Positions 1 to 9,000 of a stretch of 35,801 nucleotides of DNA are shown here, piece after piece. The stretch is from Acholeplasmatales bacterium (lineage in GTDB: Bacteria > Bacillota_I > Bacilli_A > Acholeplasmatales > JAEDCM01): positions 1 to 35,801 of the forward strand of contig JAGCWW010000013.1 in NCBI GenBank assembly GCA_017961685.1, written 5' to 3'. Both the position numbers and the translations under genes were made by a program. Each line of letters starts with the position of its first letter. Position 1 is the first letter of the stretch. Below the pieces are notes generated by a model. It was given only the letters and a program-made list of their open reading frames with translations, had not been told where the DNA came from and did not search any database.

Positions 1-113
1 AGGAAATCATTGATAATTTCATATATTATTACAATAATGAAAGATTACAAGAACAAATAAAAGAGCTAACGCCAATTGAATATAGGTCGTTAGCCCTTAG
101 TGTGCCTTTTTAA
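1..113 (+). CDS. IS3-family transposase (OrfB), 3' end only
   Basis: The first codons visible (frame from base 3) read EIIDNFIYYYNNERLQEQ, then a segment ending LTPIEYRSLALSVPF and a TAA at 111-113. The YYNNER...L(T/S)P.EYR signature is the C-terminal end of IS3/IS150-group DDE transposases (OrfB), which cut and join the ends of their own insertion sequence. Only about 36 residues are in the window, so the catalytic DDE residues lie upstream and I cannot say whether the element is intact. The call rests on the short tail motif alone, but that motif is very characteristic. Confidence 0.8.
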   Translation, partial: EIIDNFIYYYNNERLQEQIKELTPIEYRSLALSVPF

Positions 114-142
114 TTCTTGTCCGTTTTATTCAAACAGTATCA
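114..142 (+). mobile_element. probable right end of the IS3-family element
   Basis: The 29 bases after the transposase stop contain TTGTCCGTTTTATTC and end in CAGTATCA. IS3/IS150-type elements usually have a short spacer with a TGTCC-like start and a terminal inverted repeat finishing in CA. The proposed outer edge (bases 141-142) coincides with the stop codon of the minus-strand HAD gene. The left end of the element is outside the window, so the inverted repeat cannot be confirmed here. Confidence 0.45.
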
Positions 143-790
143 AATCGAGTCTTTTATTATTTTTATTAAATCATTAAAATCATCAATAATGTAGTTAGCA
201 CCATACTTTTTAGCTTCATCGACTGAACCATATCCATATGTTACATAACAACTTTTTATATCATTTTCTTTTGCTCCAACGACATCATGGAATCTATCTC
301 CAACCATTAATATTTCATTATTATTAGTTATATTTAAACTATCAATTGCATACTTTATGACTTGTCCTTTTTTATTTCTTGTTTCATCAAGAGTAGCACA
401 AGCACAAAAAGAAAAATAATCATAGATATTAAAATGTTTAAGTATTTGAATACTAAACTTTTCAGGTTTTGAAGTTGCTAAAACTAATGTGCAACCTAGC
501 TTTTTCAACTCTTTTAATACTTTTTCTGTATTAGAATATATTTCATTTTCAAATAATCCTTTTGTTGAATAAACTTCTCTATAATATTCTTTTGCTTTTA
601 TTGCATCTTCATAAGTAAAATCATAATAATCAATAAATGAATCAACAAGTGGTGGACCTATAAAGCATTTTAATTCTTCATTAATAGCATCTATATTAAA
701 TTTTTTTAGAGCGTATTTAACAGAATTAGTAATTCCAAGGAATGGATCAGTTAAAGTACCATCTAAATCTAAGAATACATATTTAAACAT
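140..790 (-). CDS. HAD-superfamily phosphatase, phosphoglycolate phosphatase-like
   Basis: 216 residues, the usual size for Gph/PpaX-type HAD hydrolases, which remove phosphate from small metabolites through an aspartyl-phosphate intermediate in the cytoplasm. Motif I is DLDGTLTD (nucleophile D8, acid/base D10), motif II is LATSKP (S107), motif IV is GDRFHD (D165, D169), and an alpha-helical cap occupies roughly residues 15-80. The start at 790 follows a GAGG Shine-Dalgarno at 800-803. The gene is divergent from the DtxR-like gene. Its TGA stop lies exactly at the edge of an insertion element, so the last residues may have been altered by the insertion. Substrate is not decidable from sequence; phosphoglycolate or pyrophosphate are family precedents. 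Confidence 0.85.
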   Translation of the reverse strand: MFKYVFLDLDGTLTDPFLGITNSVKYALKKFNIDAINEELKCFIGPPLVDSFIDYYDFTYEDAIKAKEYYREVYSTKGLFENEIYSNTEKVLKELKKLGCTLVLATSKPEKFSIQILKHFNIYDYFSFCACATLDETRNKKGQVIKYAIDSLNITNNNEILMVGDRFHDVVGAKENDIKSCYVTYGYGSVDEAKKYGANYIIDDFNDLIKIIKDSI

Positions 791-803
791 AAAATTATAC
801 CTC

Positions 804-850
804 GAATATTATTATAACATAATAATTTAATATGTGATATAATATAATTT
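804..850. promoter_or_regulatory. divergent promoter region, HAD / DtxR-like
   Basis: Minus strand: extended -10 TGTTATAAT (TATAAT at 816-811), about 20 bases before the HAD start. Plus strand: TGATATAAT (TATAAT at 838-843) followed by GGAGGG at 851-856 and the ATG at 862. Neither has a clear -35 box, in line with extended -10 promoters. No obvious iron-box palindrome was recognised. Confidence 0.55.
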
Positions 851-861
851 GGAGGGATTAT

Positions 862-1224
862 ATGAACACTAATGAATCTATCGAAATGTATTTAGAAACA
901 ATACACGTTTTATCTAAAAGATTAAGCCATGTTAAAAGTATTGATGTAGCTAATGAATTAAACTATGCTAGAGCAAGTGTATCTAGAGCAATTCAATTAA
1001 TGCAAGATAAAGAATACATTATTTTAGATGAAAAGAAAAATATTACTCTAACTAAAAAGGGTTTAGAGGTTGCTAATAGAATATATGATAGACATGTTAC
1101 TTTAACTAATTTGTTAGAAAGTATTGGTGTAAGTAAAGAAGTAGCTGAAGCTGATGCATGTAAGATTGAACATGTCATATCTGAAGAAACTATGCTAGCA
1201 ATTAAAAAGCACTTTGATAAATAA
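862..1224 (+). CDS. DtxR-family metal-dependent transcriptional regulator, iron-type ligands
   Basis: 120 residues. The N-terminal winged helix-turn-helix (about 1-65) is followed by the DtxR dimerisation/metal domain. Against the family, the primary-site ligands fall at M9, H78, C100, E103 and H104 with near-exact spacing to DtxR M10, H79, C102, E105 and H106; manganese-type MntR has Asp and Glu where Met and Cys stand here. E12 matches the other conserved acid. This suggests an iron(II)-responsive repressor, an inference from ligands. The protein stops after the dimer domain: the SH3-like third domain of full DtxR (about 226 residues) is absent and it is shorter than MntR (about 142). Start supported by GGAGGG. 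No metal transporter is next to it in this window. Confidence 0.85.
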   Translation: MNTNESIEMYLETIHVLSKRLSHVKSIDVANELNYARASVSRAIQLMQDKEYIILDEKKNITLTKKGLEVANRIYDRHVTLTNLLESIGVSKEVAEADACKIEHVISEETMLAIKKHFDK

Positions 1225-1248
1225 TTATTTTAATAATTAATTTATATA

Positions 1249-1277
1249 TTTACATTTTTAAAAATAATTGGTATAAT
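1249..1277 (+). promoter_or_regulatory. promoter of tig
   Basis: TTTACA (1249-1254), a 17-base spacer, then TATAAT (1272-1277) preceded by TGG, giving an extended -10. A near-consensus housekeeping sigma-A promoter 29 bases before the tig start. Confidence 0.75.
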
Positions 1278-1306
1278 GAAATAGTCGTTTAAGGAGGATG
1301 TTTAAA

Positions 1307-2593
1307 ATGGCAACTATTGAAAAAATGGAAAAAAGTTTAGTTAAAATCATCATTGATGTAACACCTGAAGAATTCGAAGAAGGATTAAATAAGGCTTTTG
1401 ATAAGAAGAAAAAAGATGTAACAATTCCAGGATTTAGAAAAGGTCAAATCACAAGAGCACAATTTGAAAAGAAATTTGGCGTAGAATCTTTATATGAAGA
1501 AGCAATCTATGCTATTGCAGATAAAAAGTATGGTGAAGCAGTTCAAGAAAATCAATTATTCGTTGTTGGTGATCCTCAATTAGCTGATCTAAATGAAATC
1601 GAAAGAGGAAAAGAATTTAAGTTCTCTATCATCGTTCCAGTTTATCCAGAATTTGAAGTTAAAAACTTTAAAGGATTAAAGGGTAAGAAAATGGTTCTTG
1701 AAGCTACAGATGAAGAAATTAATGCTGAAATCGAAGCTTTAAGAGAACAAAATGTTTTAGTTACACCAAAAGAAAATGGTGCAATTGAAGAACATGATAT
1801 CGCTGTATTTGATTTCAAAGGAATGAAAGATGGCGTAGCATTTGAAGGTGGAACAGCTGAAAACTATGAACTTGAAATTGGTTCTAAACAATTCATCCCT
1901 GGATTCGAAGATCAAATGATCGGTATGAAGCAAGGAGAAGAAAAGACAATCAATGTAACTTTCCCAAGCGAATATCAAGCAACAGATTTAGCTGGTAAAG
2001 AAGTTCAATTTGCTTTAAAGCTTCATGAAATTAAGAGAAAAGAATTACCAGAAGTAAATGATGATTTTGTTAAAGATTTAAATAAAGAAAATATTAATAC
2101 AGTTGAAGAATTAAAGGCTTCAATTAAGAAAGACATCGAGAAGAACAAAGAACAAAATGAAAAGAATAGACTTGCTGATGAATTAATTGAACAATTATCT
2201 AACAGTATTGAAATTGAAATTCCACAAGCTATGGTTGATGCATCTGTTAAAGATGAATTAAAAGATTTCGAAAGAACAGTTAACCAACAATATGGAATGA
2301 AGATGGAAGAATTCAAGAAGATTGCTCAAGTAAATGAAGAAGAATTCATGAAGAACGTTACTGAAAGAGCATCTAAGAAATTAAAAGAAACATTAATCTT
2401 AGAACAAATCGTTAAACAAGAAAAGTTAACAGCAACTCCTGAAGAAATCAATAAGAGCTTAGAAGATATCGCTGCTGCTAACAATATGAAGGTTGAAGAC
2501 GTTAAGAAATACGTTAACCCTGCAGACATCGCATTTAATGTTTCAATTAATAAAGTAATTGATTTATTAATCGCTAACGCTAATCTTGAATAA
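1307..2593 (+). CDS. tig: trigger factor, ribosome-bound chaperone and peptidyl-prolyl isomerase
   Basis: 428 residues, the usual length. Trigger factor docks on ribosomal protein L23 at the exit tunnel and shields nascent chains. The N-terminal ribosome-binding domain (about 1-145) contains the signature GFRKGQ loop (PGFRKGQITR, near residue 40). The FKBP-like isomerase domain follows (about 150-240, with FDFKGMKDGVAFEGG and FIPGFEDQMIGMKQGEEK), then the long helical C-terminal cradle. I place the start at 1307, not 1298: AAGGAGG occupies 1291-1297, so an ATG at 1298 would touch the Shine-Dalgarno, while 1307 has a 9-base spacing and gives the normal MA-start. It stands upstream of lon, with a hairpin between them. 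Confidence 0.97.
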   Translation: MATIEKMEKSLVKIIIDVTPEEFEEGLNKAFDKKKKDVTIPGFRKGQITRAQFEKKFGVESLYEEAIYAIADKKYGEAVQENQLFVVGDPQLADLNEIERGKEFKFSIIVPVYPEFEVKNFKGLKGKKMVLEATDEEINAEIEALREQNVLVTPKENGAIEEHDIAVFDFKGMKDGVAFEGGTAENYELEIGSKQFIPGFEDQMIGMKQGEEKTINVTFPSEYQATDLAGKEVQFALKLHEIKRKELPEVNDDFVKDLNKENINTVEELKASIKKDIEKNKEQNEKNRLADELIEQLSNSIEIEIPQAMVDASVKDELKDFERTVNQQYGMKMEEFKKIAQVNEEEFMKNVTERASKKLKETLILEQIVKQEKLTATPEEINKSLEDIAAANNMKVEDVKKYVNPADIAFNVSINKVIDLLIANANLE

Positions 2594-2603
2594 AAAATAA
2601 TTT

Positions 2604-2630
2604 AAATAACTCGATTCGTCGAGTTATTTT
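2604..2630 (+). terminator. hairpin after tig
   Basis: An 11-bp stem AAATAACTCGA (2604-2614) with TTCG tetraloop pairs to TCGAGTTATTT (2619-2629). The following T-run is short, so this may be a partial terminator or an RNA-stability hairpin letting some transcription pass on to lon, whose own promoter is not evident. Confidence 0.7.
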
Positions 2631-2650
2631 AATCTAGAAGGAGGGATTAT

Positions 2651-4963
2651 ATGGAAAATATTCTACATGCACCTGCCATTCCTTTAAGAGGCTTAATTCC
2701 AATTCCAAATAATGAACAGAGAATTGAAATTGGTAGACTTATGTCACTAAAGGCTTTAGAGGTTTTAGATAATGAACTAGATAGTGAAGATGTAATTTTA
2801 TTACTTCAAAAAGATCCATCTATTGCTGAACCTAAGCCTAAAGACTTTGAAGAATATGCCGTACTTGCTACTCGTAAAAGTCAAATCAAGCTTCCTACAG
2901 GAAATATTAAAGTTAAATTTAAAATTATTAAAAGAGTAGAAGTTTTATCTTATCTTAAAACTGATGAATACTTTGAAGTAACATATAAAGAAGTAGAAAC
3001 AGTTAATGGTGATTTAGATGAACAAAGTGCTTTAGTAAAACTAGTTATTAAAACAGTTTTAGAATCTGATTCTCAAACATTCAGTAACCATCAAGATTTA
3101 ATGAAGATGGTTCAAACTGAAATAGAACCTGAACTTTTATGTGATTTAGTTTCATTTAACCTAAAGGGAAATGAAATGAGAAAGATTAGATACATCAAGG
3201 ATAATAACTTAAACAATAGATTAAGATTTATCTTAGAAGATATCGAATATGAAAGATTCATAGGGGACTTAGAAAATAAGATTAATAATGATGTTAAAAA
3301 AGCCATTGATGAATCACAAAAAGAGTATTATTTAAGAGAAAAGATGCGTGCTATCCAAGAAGAACTTGGAGATAAAGCCGTTAAGGAAAAAGATGTAGAA
3401 AAGATGCGTAAAGCAATCAAGAAAGCACAAATGCCAAAAGAGATTGAAGAAAAAGTATTAAATGAACTTCAAAGATATTCAGTATCTCCTCAAGGAATGG
3501 CTGAAACTGGCGTTATTAAGGGCTATATTGATTTTATGACAGAACTTCCTTGGCATAAAGCAAGCGTTGATAATACTGATTTAAAAGTTGTTAAAGAAAA
3601 ACTAGATTTAGATCATTATGGTCTAGAAGAAGTTAAAGAAAGAATAATTGAATACTTAGCAGTTAAAATCATGACTAATAAGAATCCACAAACTATTCTA
3701 TGTTTAGCAGGACCTCCAGGAGTAGGTAAAACTACTTTAGCTATGTCTATTGCTAATGCATTAGGTAGAAAGTTTGTTAAACAATCATTTGGTGGAGTTA
3801 AGGATGAAGCTGAAATTAGAGGACATAGAAGAACATATGTTGCTGCTATGCCAGGTAGAATACTTAAAGGTATGCATACAGCTGGAACAATTAACCCTGT
3901 ATTCTTAATCGATGAAATCGATAAACTATCTAGTGATTATAAGGGTGATCCATCTAGTGCAATGCTAGAAGTATTAGATCCAGAACAAAATTCACATTTT
4001 TCAGATCACTATGTAGAAGAACCATATGATTTAAGTCAAGTACTATTTATTGCTACTGCAAACTATCTTGAAAATGTGCCTGCACCTTTAAGAGATAGAA
4101 TGGAAATAGTATCCTTAGATAGTTATACAGAACATGAAAAATATAATATTGCTAAAAAGCATTTAATCCCTAAACAACTAGATATTCATGGTATTACTAG
4201 TGATAAATGTGAATTCTCAGATGAAGCAATTTACTTTATCATTAGACACTACACTATGGAAGCTGGAGTTAGAGAATTATCTCGTATGGTCGCATCTATT
4301 ATTAGAAAGACAGTAAAGGATATTCTAATCAACAAAATTGAAAAAGTTTATGTTGATGAAGCTAAGGTTGAAGAATATTTAGGTGTTAAGAAGTTCACTC
4401 ATAATGAAATGGAAAAGACTGACCAAGTAGGTGTTGTAACTGGACTTGCTTATACTCAATTTGGTGGAGATACTTTAGAAATAGAAGTAACTTACTATAA
4501 GGGTAAAGGTGGTTTAGTATTAACTGGTAAGCTTGGTGAAGTTATGAAAGAAAGTGCCTCAATTGCCTTAAGTTATATTAAAGCAAATGCTAGTGAATAT
4601 AATATTGATCCAAAACTATTTGAAGAAAATGATATTCATATTCACGTACCAGAAGGTGCAGTACCTAAAGATGGTCCAAGTGCTGGTGTTACATTAGCAA
4701 CAGCTATTCTATCATGCCTAACAAATAAAAAGGTTAGATGTGATTTAGGTATGACAGGAGAAATCACTCTACGTGGTAATGTCTTACCTATTGGAGGCTT
4801 AAGAGAAAAGAGTATTGCGGCTTTAAGAAGCGGTTTAAAGGAAATTTTAATACCAAAAGAAAACCACAAGGATATTGAAGATTTACCTGAAGAAGTTAAA
4901 TCAAAATTAATCATAAATGAAGTATCTCATGTTAAAGAGGTATTCAGTAAGGCTTTTAGATGA
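2651..4963 (+). CDS. lon: ATP-dependent protease LonA
   Basis: 770 residues, complete. Lon is a cytoplasmic hexamer that unfolds and degrades damaged and regulatory proteins. It has the N-terminal substrate-binding domain (about 1-200) with a helical linker, the AAA+ module with Walker A GPPGVGKTT (354-362, K360) and Walker B PVFLIDEID, and the C-terminal protease domain with the Ser-Lys dyad S677 (in DGPSAG) and K720 (in REKSIAA), almost the same positions as E. coli S679/K722. GGAGGG lies just before the ATG. The TGA stop overlaps the ysxC ATG, so the two are translationally coupled. In Bacillus subtilis the order is tig-clpX-lonB-lonA-ysxC; here clpX and lonB are missing. Confidence 0.98.
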   Translation: MENILHAPAIPLRGLIPIPNNEQRIEIGRLMSLKALEVLDNELDSEDVILLLQKDPSIAEPKPKDFEEYAVLATRKSQIKLPTGNIKVKFKIIKRVEVLSYLKTDEYFEVTYKEVETVNGDLDEQSALVKLVIKTVLESDSQTFSNHQDLMKMVQTEIEPELLCDLVSFNLKGNEMRKIRYIKDNNLNNRLRFILEDIEYERFIGDLENKINNDVKKAIDESQKEYYLREKMRAIQEELGDKAVKEKDVEKMRKAIKKAQMPKEIEEKVLNELQRYSVSPQGMAETGVIKGYIDFMTELPWHKASVDNTDLKVVKEKLDLDHYGLEEVKERIIEYLAVKIMTNKNPQTILCLAGPPGVGKTTLAMSIANALGRKFVKQSFGGVKDEAEIRGHRRTYVAAMPGRILKGMHTAGTINPVFLIDEIDKLSSDYKGDPSSAMLEVLDPEQNSHFSDHYVEEPYDLSQVLFIATANYLENVPAPLRDRMEIVSLDSYTEHEKYNIAKKHLIPKQLDIHGITSDKCEFSDEAIYFIIRHYTMEAGVRELSRMVASIIRKTVKDILINKIEKVYVDEAKVEEYLGVKKFTHNEMEKTDQVGVVTGLAYTQFGGDTLEIEVTYYKGKGGLVLTGKLGEVMKESASIALSYIKANASEYNIDPKLFEENDIHIHVPEGAVPKDGPSAGVTLATAILSCLTNKKVRCDLGMTGEITLRGNVLPIGGLREKSIAALRSGLKEILIPKENHKDIEDLPEEVKSKLIINEVSHVKEVFSKAFR

Positions 4964-5538
4964 TAATTAAAAAGGCGGACTATGTAATTGGTGGAACTAA
5001 GCTTAATCACTTCCCAACTGATAACTTAAATGAACTATTATTTGTTGGTAGAAGTAATGTAGGTAAATCTAGTTTCATTAATTCACTAGCTAATAAAAAA
5101 ATCGCAAGGACATCTTCAAATCCTGGTAAAACACAAGTAATTAATTTCTTTCTAATAAATGAAGCTTTCTATTTTGTTGATGTACCTGGCTATGGCTATG
5201 CAAGGGTATCAAAGGATAAAAAAGATGAATTTGGTGTAATGATTGAAAATTATATTACCAATAGAGGCAATCTAAAAGCTGTTTTCTTACTTGTTGATTT
5301 TAAAGTAGGTCCAACTAAAGATGATTTATTAATGTATGAATTCTTAAAATATTACAATAAAAAAATTTATATAGTCGCAACTAAATGTGATAAAGTAAAT
5401 ATGAGTAATACAATTAAGACGAAAAAAATGATACTGAATAAACTAGGAATAGAAGAAAAAGACTTACTAATTACATCAAGCGAAAAGAAAATAGGAATAG
5501 ATAAAGTCTTAAATTTAATAGAAGAATTAGTAGGATAA
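4960..5538 (+). CDS. ysxC: ribosome biogenesis GTP-binding protein YsxC/EngB
   Basis: 192 residues, typical length. YsxC is a TRAFAC-class GTPase needed for maturation of the 50S ribosomal subunit. G1 is GRSNVGKSS, G3 is DVPGYG and G4 is TKCDK; the switch region contains SSNPGKTQ, the usual EngB signature. It starts within the stop of lon (ATGA overlap), a conserved arrangement in Firmicutes. A terminator hairpin begins inside its stop codon, ending the lon-ysxC transcript. Confidence 0.96.
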   Translation: MIIKKADYVIGGTKLNHFPTDNLNELLFVGRSNVGKSSFINSLANKKIARTSSNPGKTQVINFFLINEAFYFVDVPGYGYARVSKDKKDEFGVMIENYITNRGNLKAVFLLVDFKVGPTKDDLLMYEFLKYYNKKIYIVATKCDKVNMSNTIKTKKMILNKLGIEEKDLLITSSEKKIGIDKVLNLIEELVG

Positions 5539-5560
5539 CAAATTTATCCTACTTTTTTTT
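5530..5560 (+). terminator. terminator of lon-ysxC
   Basis: Stem GTAGGATAA (5530-5538), loop CAAAT, stem TTATCCTAC (5544-5552), followed by eight T. The 5' arm includes the ysxC stop codon. Confidence 0.92.
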
Positions 5561-5593
5561 CATATTTATGATATAATCATATTGGTGATAAAA

Positions 5594-5974
5594 ATGATTT
5601 ATGATTTTGGTGAATTTTTTAAAGACAATATTTTATGGTTTGCTCTAGGCTTAAGCTTGCTAGGTATTATTATTTGTATAATTTCTATTAAGTTAGTTAA
5701 AAAGCATAAGAAGCATAAAAAACCAAAGCTAAAAATAGATGAAGCATACGTAACTGATCTAATTAATTTATTCGGTGGAAAAGAAAACATTGATAAAATT
5801 GATGTTGATGGAAATAAATTAAAAGTAGATGTTAAAGTAGTAGATAATGTTGATTTAAATGGTATCAAAGAAAAAGCTAAAAGCGGTGTATTTGTTGTTA
5901 ACCAAACAATCAAAACATTATTTATGTATGATTCAGCTACATTAAAGAAGGAATTAGATAAATATAAAGGATAA
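5594..5974 (+). CDS. membrane-anchored PTS EIIB-like protein without the phospho-cysteine
   Basis: 126 residues from the ATG at 5594, which has GGTGA about 5 bases ahead; an in-frame TTG at 5582 would overlap that Shine-Dalgarno. One transmembrane helix (about 12-35) is followed by a lysine/histidine-rich linker and a soluble domain. The soluble part, YVTDLINLFGGKENIDKID followed by a KLKVDV strand, resembles the EIIB domain of glucose-type phosphotransferase permeases (GGKENI..(L/V)DxCxTRLR). The phosphorylated cysteine is Asp72 here, and Thr and both Arg are replaced too. It can therefore hardly carry phosphate; a sensory or scaffold role is possible but unproven. It sits alone between two terminators. 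Confidence 0.65.
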   Translation: MIYDFGEFFKDNILWFALGLSLLGIIICIISIKLVKKHKKHKKPKLKIDEAYVTDLINLFGGKENIDKIDVDGNKLKVDVKVVDNVDLNGIKEKAKSGVFVVNQTIKTLFMYDSATLKKELDKYKG

Positions 5975-5994
5975 GGAAAATCTTATCCTTTTTT
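5966..5994 (+). terminator. terminator of the EIIB-like gene
   Basis: Stem AAAGGATAAG (5966-5975), loop GAAAAT, stem CTTATCCTTT (5982-5991), then further T. The 5' arm contains the stop codon. Confidence 0.9.
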
Positions 5995-6008
5995 GTTTAC
6001 TTTCAGTA

Positions 6009-6035
6009 TACTTTTATTTATAAAAGTAGTATAAT
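6009..6035 (+). promoter_or_regulatory. -10 box with overlapping inverted repeat
   Basis: TATAAT at 6030-6035 is preceded directly by a perfect inverted repeat TACTTTTA (6009-6016), TTTA, TAAAAGTA (6021-6028). It sits where the -35 and spacer should be and no good -35 box is seen. It could be an operator for a regulator of the YD-repeat lipoprotein, or an activator site; this is inference. Confidence 0.4.
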
Positions 6036-6079
6036 AACAATGTAGTTTTAAAAAACAACAAAAAAAAGGGGAGATTAAA

Positions 6080-9000
6080 ATGAAAAAAAGAAAAATATTA
6101 ACTGGAATACTTTTAGTTAGCGTTGCCGCACTTTCGTTTGTCGCATGTAAAAAGAAAAAGACAAATCCAAGTACAACTAGAAGCGCAATAACTACAACAA
6201 GATCTAATACAACTAGATCAAATACAACAACAAAAGCAAACTCAACTACTAAAAAAACTGAGGTCATTAAAGCTGATAGTAAGTTTTATAAAGCTGGAAA
6301 TACTGGATGCATTAATGTCAATGTAAAAGAAGGTAAAGTTGATTCAATCATACTTTTGACTGGAGGACTTAGTGGAACATTAAAGCCAATATATAAAAAT
6401 GATAAGATTATTGCATTTAATTTCTATAGCTTTTATATCGAAAATCCTGAATCTATTTGTGCTCAATTTATGATTAATAATGCTGAAGATTTAGCTAGTT
6501 GTGGAATTGAAACATTCTATGATGGAGATGATTTTGTAATTAGAAATGCAGCTTATGTTGCTACTTATAAAGCAATGAACTCTTTATATCAAAATGAAGA
6601 TTTCAAGGGAATAAATGACATTAAAGTTAGTAATAAAGGTGTAATTAGCGCAAATATTGATGAATTAGATAAAGATGAATACAAAGTCACTAAAGATGGT
6701 TTTGAATTTAATACAGAATCAAGGTATGGAAGCTTTAAATTTGTAGTTGATTATACTGATGAATTAAACTTCACTGTGGAACAATATAATAAATATACTG
6801 ATTCTTTAATTAAAACATTTAAGTCTACTAAACAATCTAATGGTGATGTTTTAAGAGAAGAAATATCTAATACAGATGGTATATCACCACTTACTCCAGT
6901 TCCACTATCAGCTCCAATTGGAGCACCTATTAGCCCAATATACTTAGTTAAGAATAAAAAGGCTTTACTACATTTTGAAAATGGACTACTTAAAAGTGAA
7001 TCTGTTCTTAAAGATGATGATTCAGTCAATTATGTACTTGCATCATATCAATATAATAGTGATTCATTAGTAAAGAGTAAGAGTGCTATTAGATTTGGTG
7101 ATGAATTCACATGTGATTATACTTATAATAATGGAAATTTAGTCCAAGCTGCTTATGTATATAAGTATTTTACTTGCGATTATAATTATGATTATGATTC
7201 AAATAATAGACTAATTGAAAATACCTATTACGCTACAAATGGCGTTACGGAATATGGAGAAAGTTATGGTTATACATATGATAATAATAATAGAATAGCT
7301 ACTTATACTACAGAAGTAACTGATAACGGAGCTGTTTATAAAGACTTATTAGAATTAACATATACTAATGGATTTGTTTCTAAAATAGAAAAATATGCTG
7401 TAAATGGAACAAATTTAGTATTATATAGTGTTTATGAAAAAGATTATAATACTGATGGCACAGTAAAATTTGAATCTACAAAATATTATGATAGCGATGA
7501 AGAAGTTTATAATTCTGAAAAGAAAGAATACATCTATGATGAAGAAAAATATGTTATCGGCCAAAAGAAATCTAAATTTGAAAATGGTAGATGGACATTA
7601 AAAACAGTCGAAACAAAGAATAATACTTCAAATTCAGAAAGCAAGCATGTTGAAACTTACCGTGCAGAAGGAGATAACGATTATATCCAAAGTGAAACTG
7701 ATGAAACAAAGACATATAGCCCATATAATGGAAACCTAACTTATGAAGAAACTATTCATAAAACATATACAAGTGAAGGAACTCCTTTCTTACTTCAAAC
7801 ATTAAAATGGACAACTGAATATAATGGCAATAAAACAATTAATAAAAACTTTATTTTAAAGGATGAAGATTTTGTACTATTCAATTGTTCTTATGTAGAA
7901 ATAGATGAAAATAATCGTGTTGTTTTAGAATATCAAACAACATTTGATATGGAAACTTTAGCATTCAAATCAGGAACTTCAAATGATTATGAATATACTA
8001 TAGAAGATGATCATATATCCGTTAAAAAATCTATTTATACACATACTTCTTATGCTACTGACTATTCTCCATCTAATAGAGTATTAGATAGAGTTGAAAA
8101 ATATGATATTGATGCTGATGGTAATAGAATTGGCGATTTAACTACTTTATATTATGATGAAATTGATAGATTAGCTAAAAAAGAAGTATATAACGGAACT
8201 TATACTGATACTTATGAATATTCTTATGATAGTGAATATGTTAAAGAAGTATTAACACCAGGAATGAGCCCAGATATCACAGAAAACTATTATTATAAAG
8301 ATCCAACTATAGATAACTTACTAGAAACTATTAGAATAGTACGTCAAGAATCTTCTGACATTTTATATAGTATGGTTTATCAACATTTCTATGCAAAGTT
8401 TAATCCAGTAATTGGTGCTAAAATAGGTGAAGATATTACTTATACTTATGAAAATGATATTTTAGTAAGTGAATTAAAAATAAGTTATATAATTAAATCT
8501 ATAGGTGATGATAATCAAATAGAATATAACACTGTTGGATATATAACTATATATACATATGATGCTTATGGTAGAGAAATTGAAAAAGCTATTTATAAAG
8601 ATGACTTAGATAATTTATATGAAAAATATACATATACATATGATGAAGATACTAATAGAAAAGATGGCTTAACTTATGAATGGCATTCAAGTGGCATCGA
8701 TTATACAGGTGAAGGAATTTATCAATATCAAGATGATAGAAATTATTTAATGGATATAAAGATCTATAAAAAGGGTGAAACAACACAATTTGAAGAAAGA
8801 GCTTACTATTATCAAGATGGTTTATTGACTAGAGAAATACACGATTATGTTACAAACCGTAGTGATACATTCTATGGCACTTTATTTGGAAAAGTAGTTC
8901 CAACTGATGCAGCTGATGAAAGCGAATATGCTAATGGAAATTTCTTAATTAGATCATCAATGGGATTCTATTATGATTTTTACGGAAATGCTGTTATGTC

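Noticed and set aside
4960..5000. Possible reassignment of TGA to tryptophan as in Mycoplasma.
   Set aside because: TGA ends lon, trmB, rsmD and parC at the family-correct lengths, and Trp is encoded by TGG throughout.
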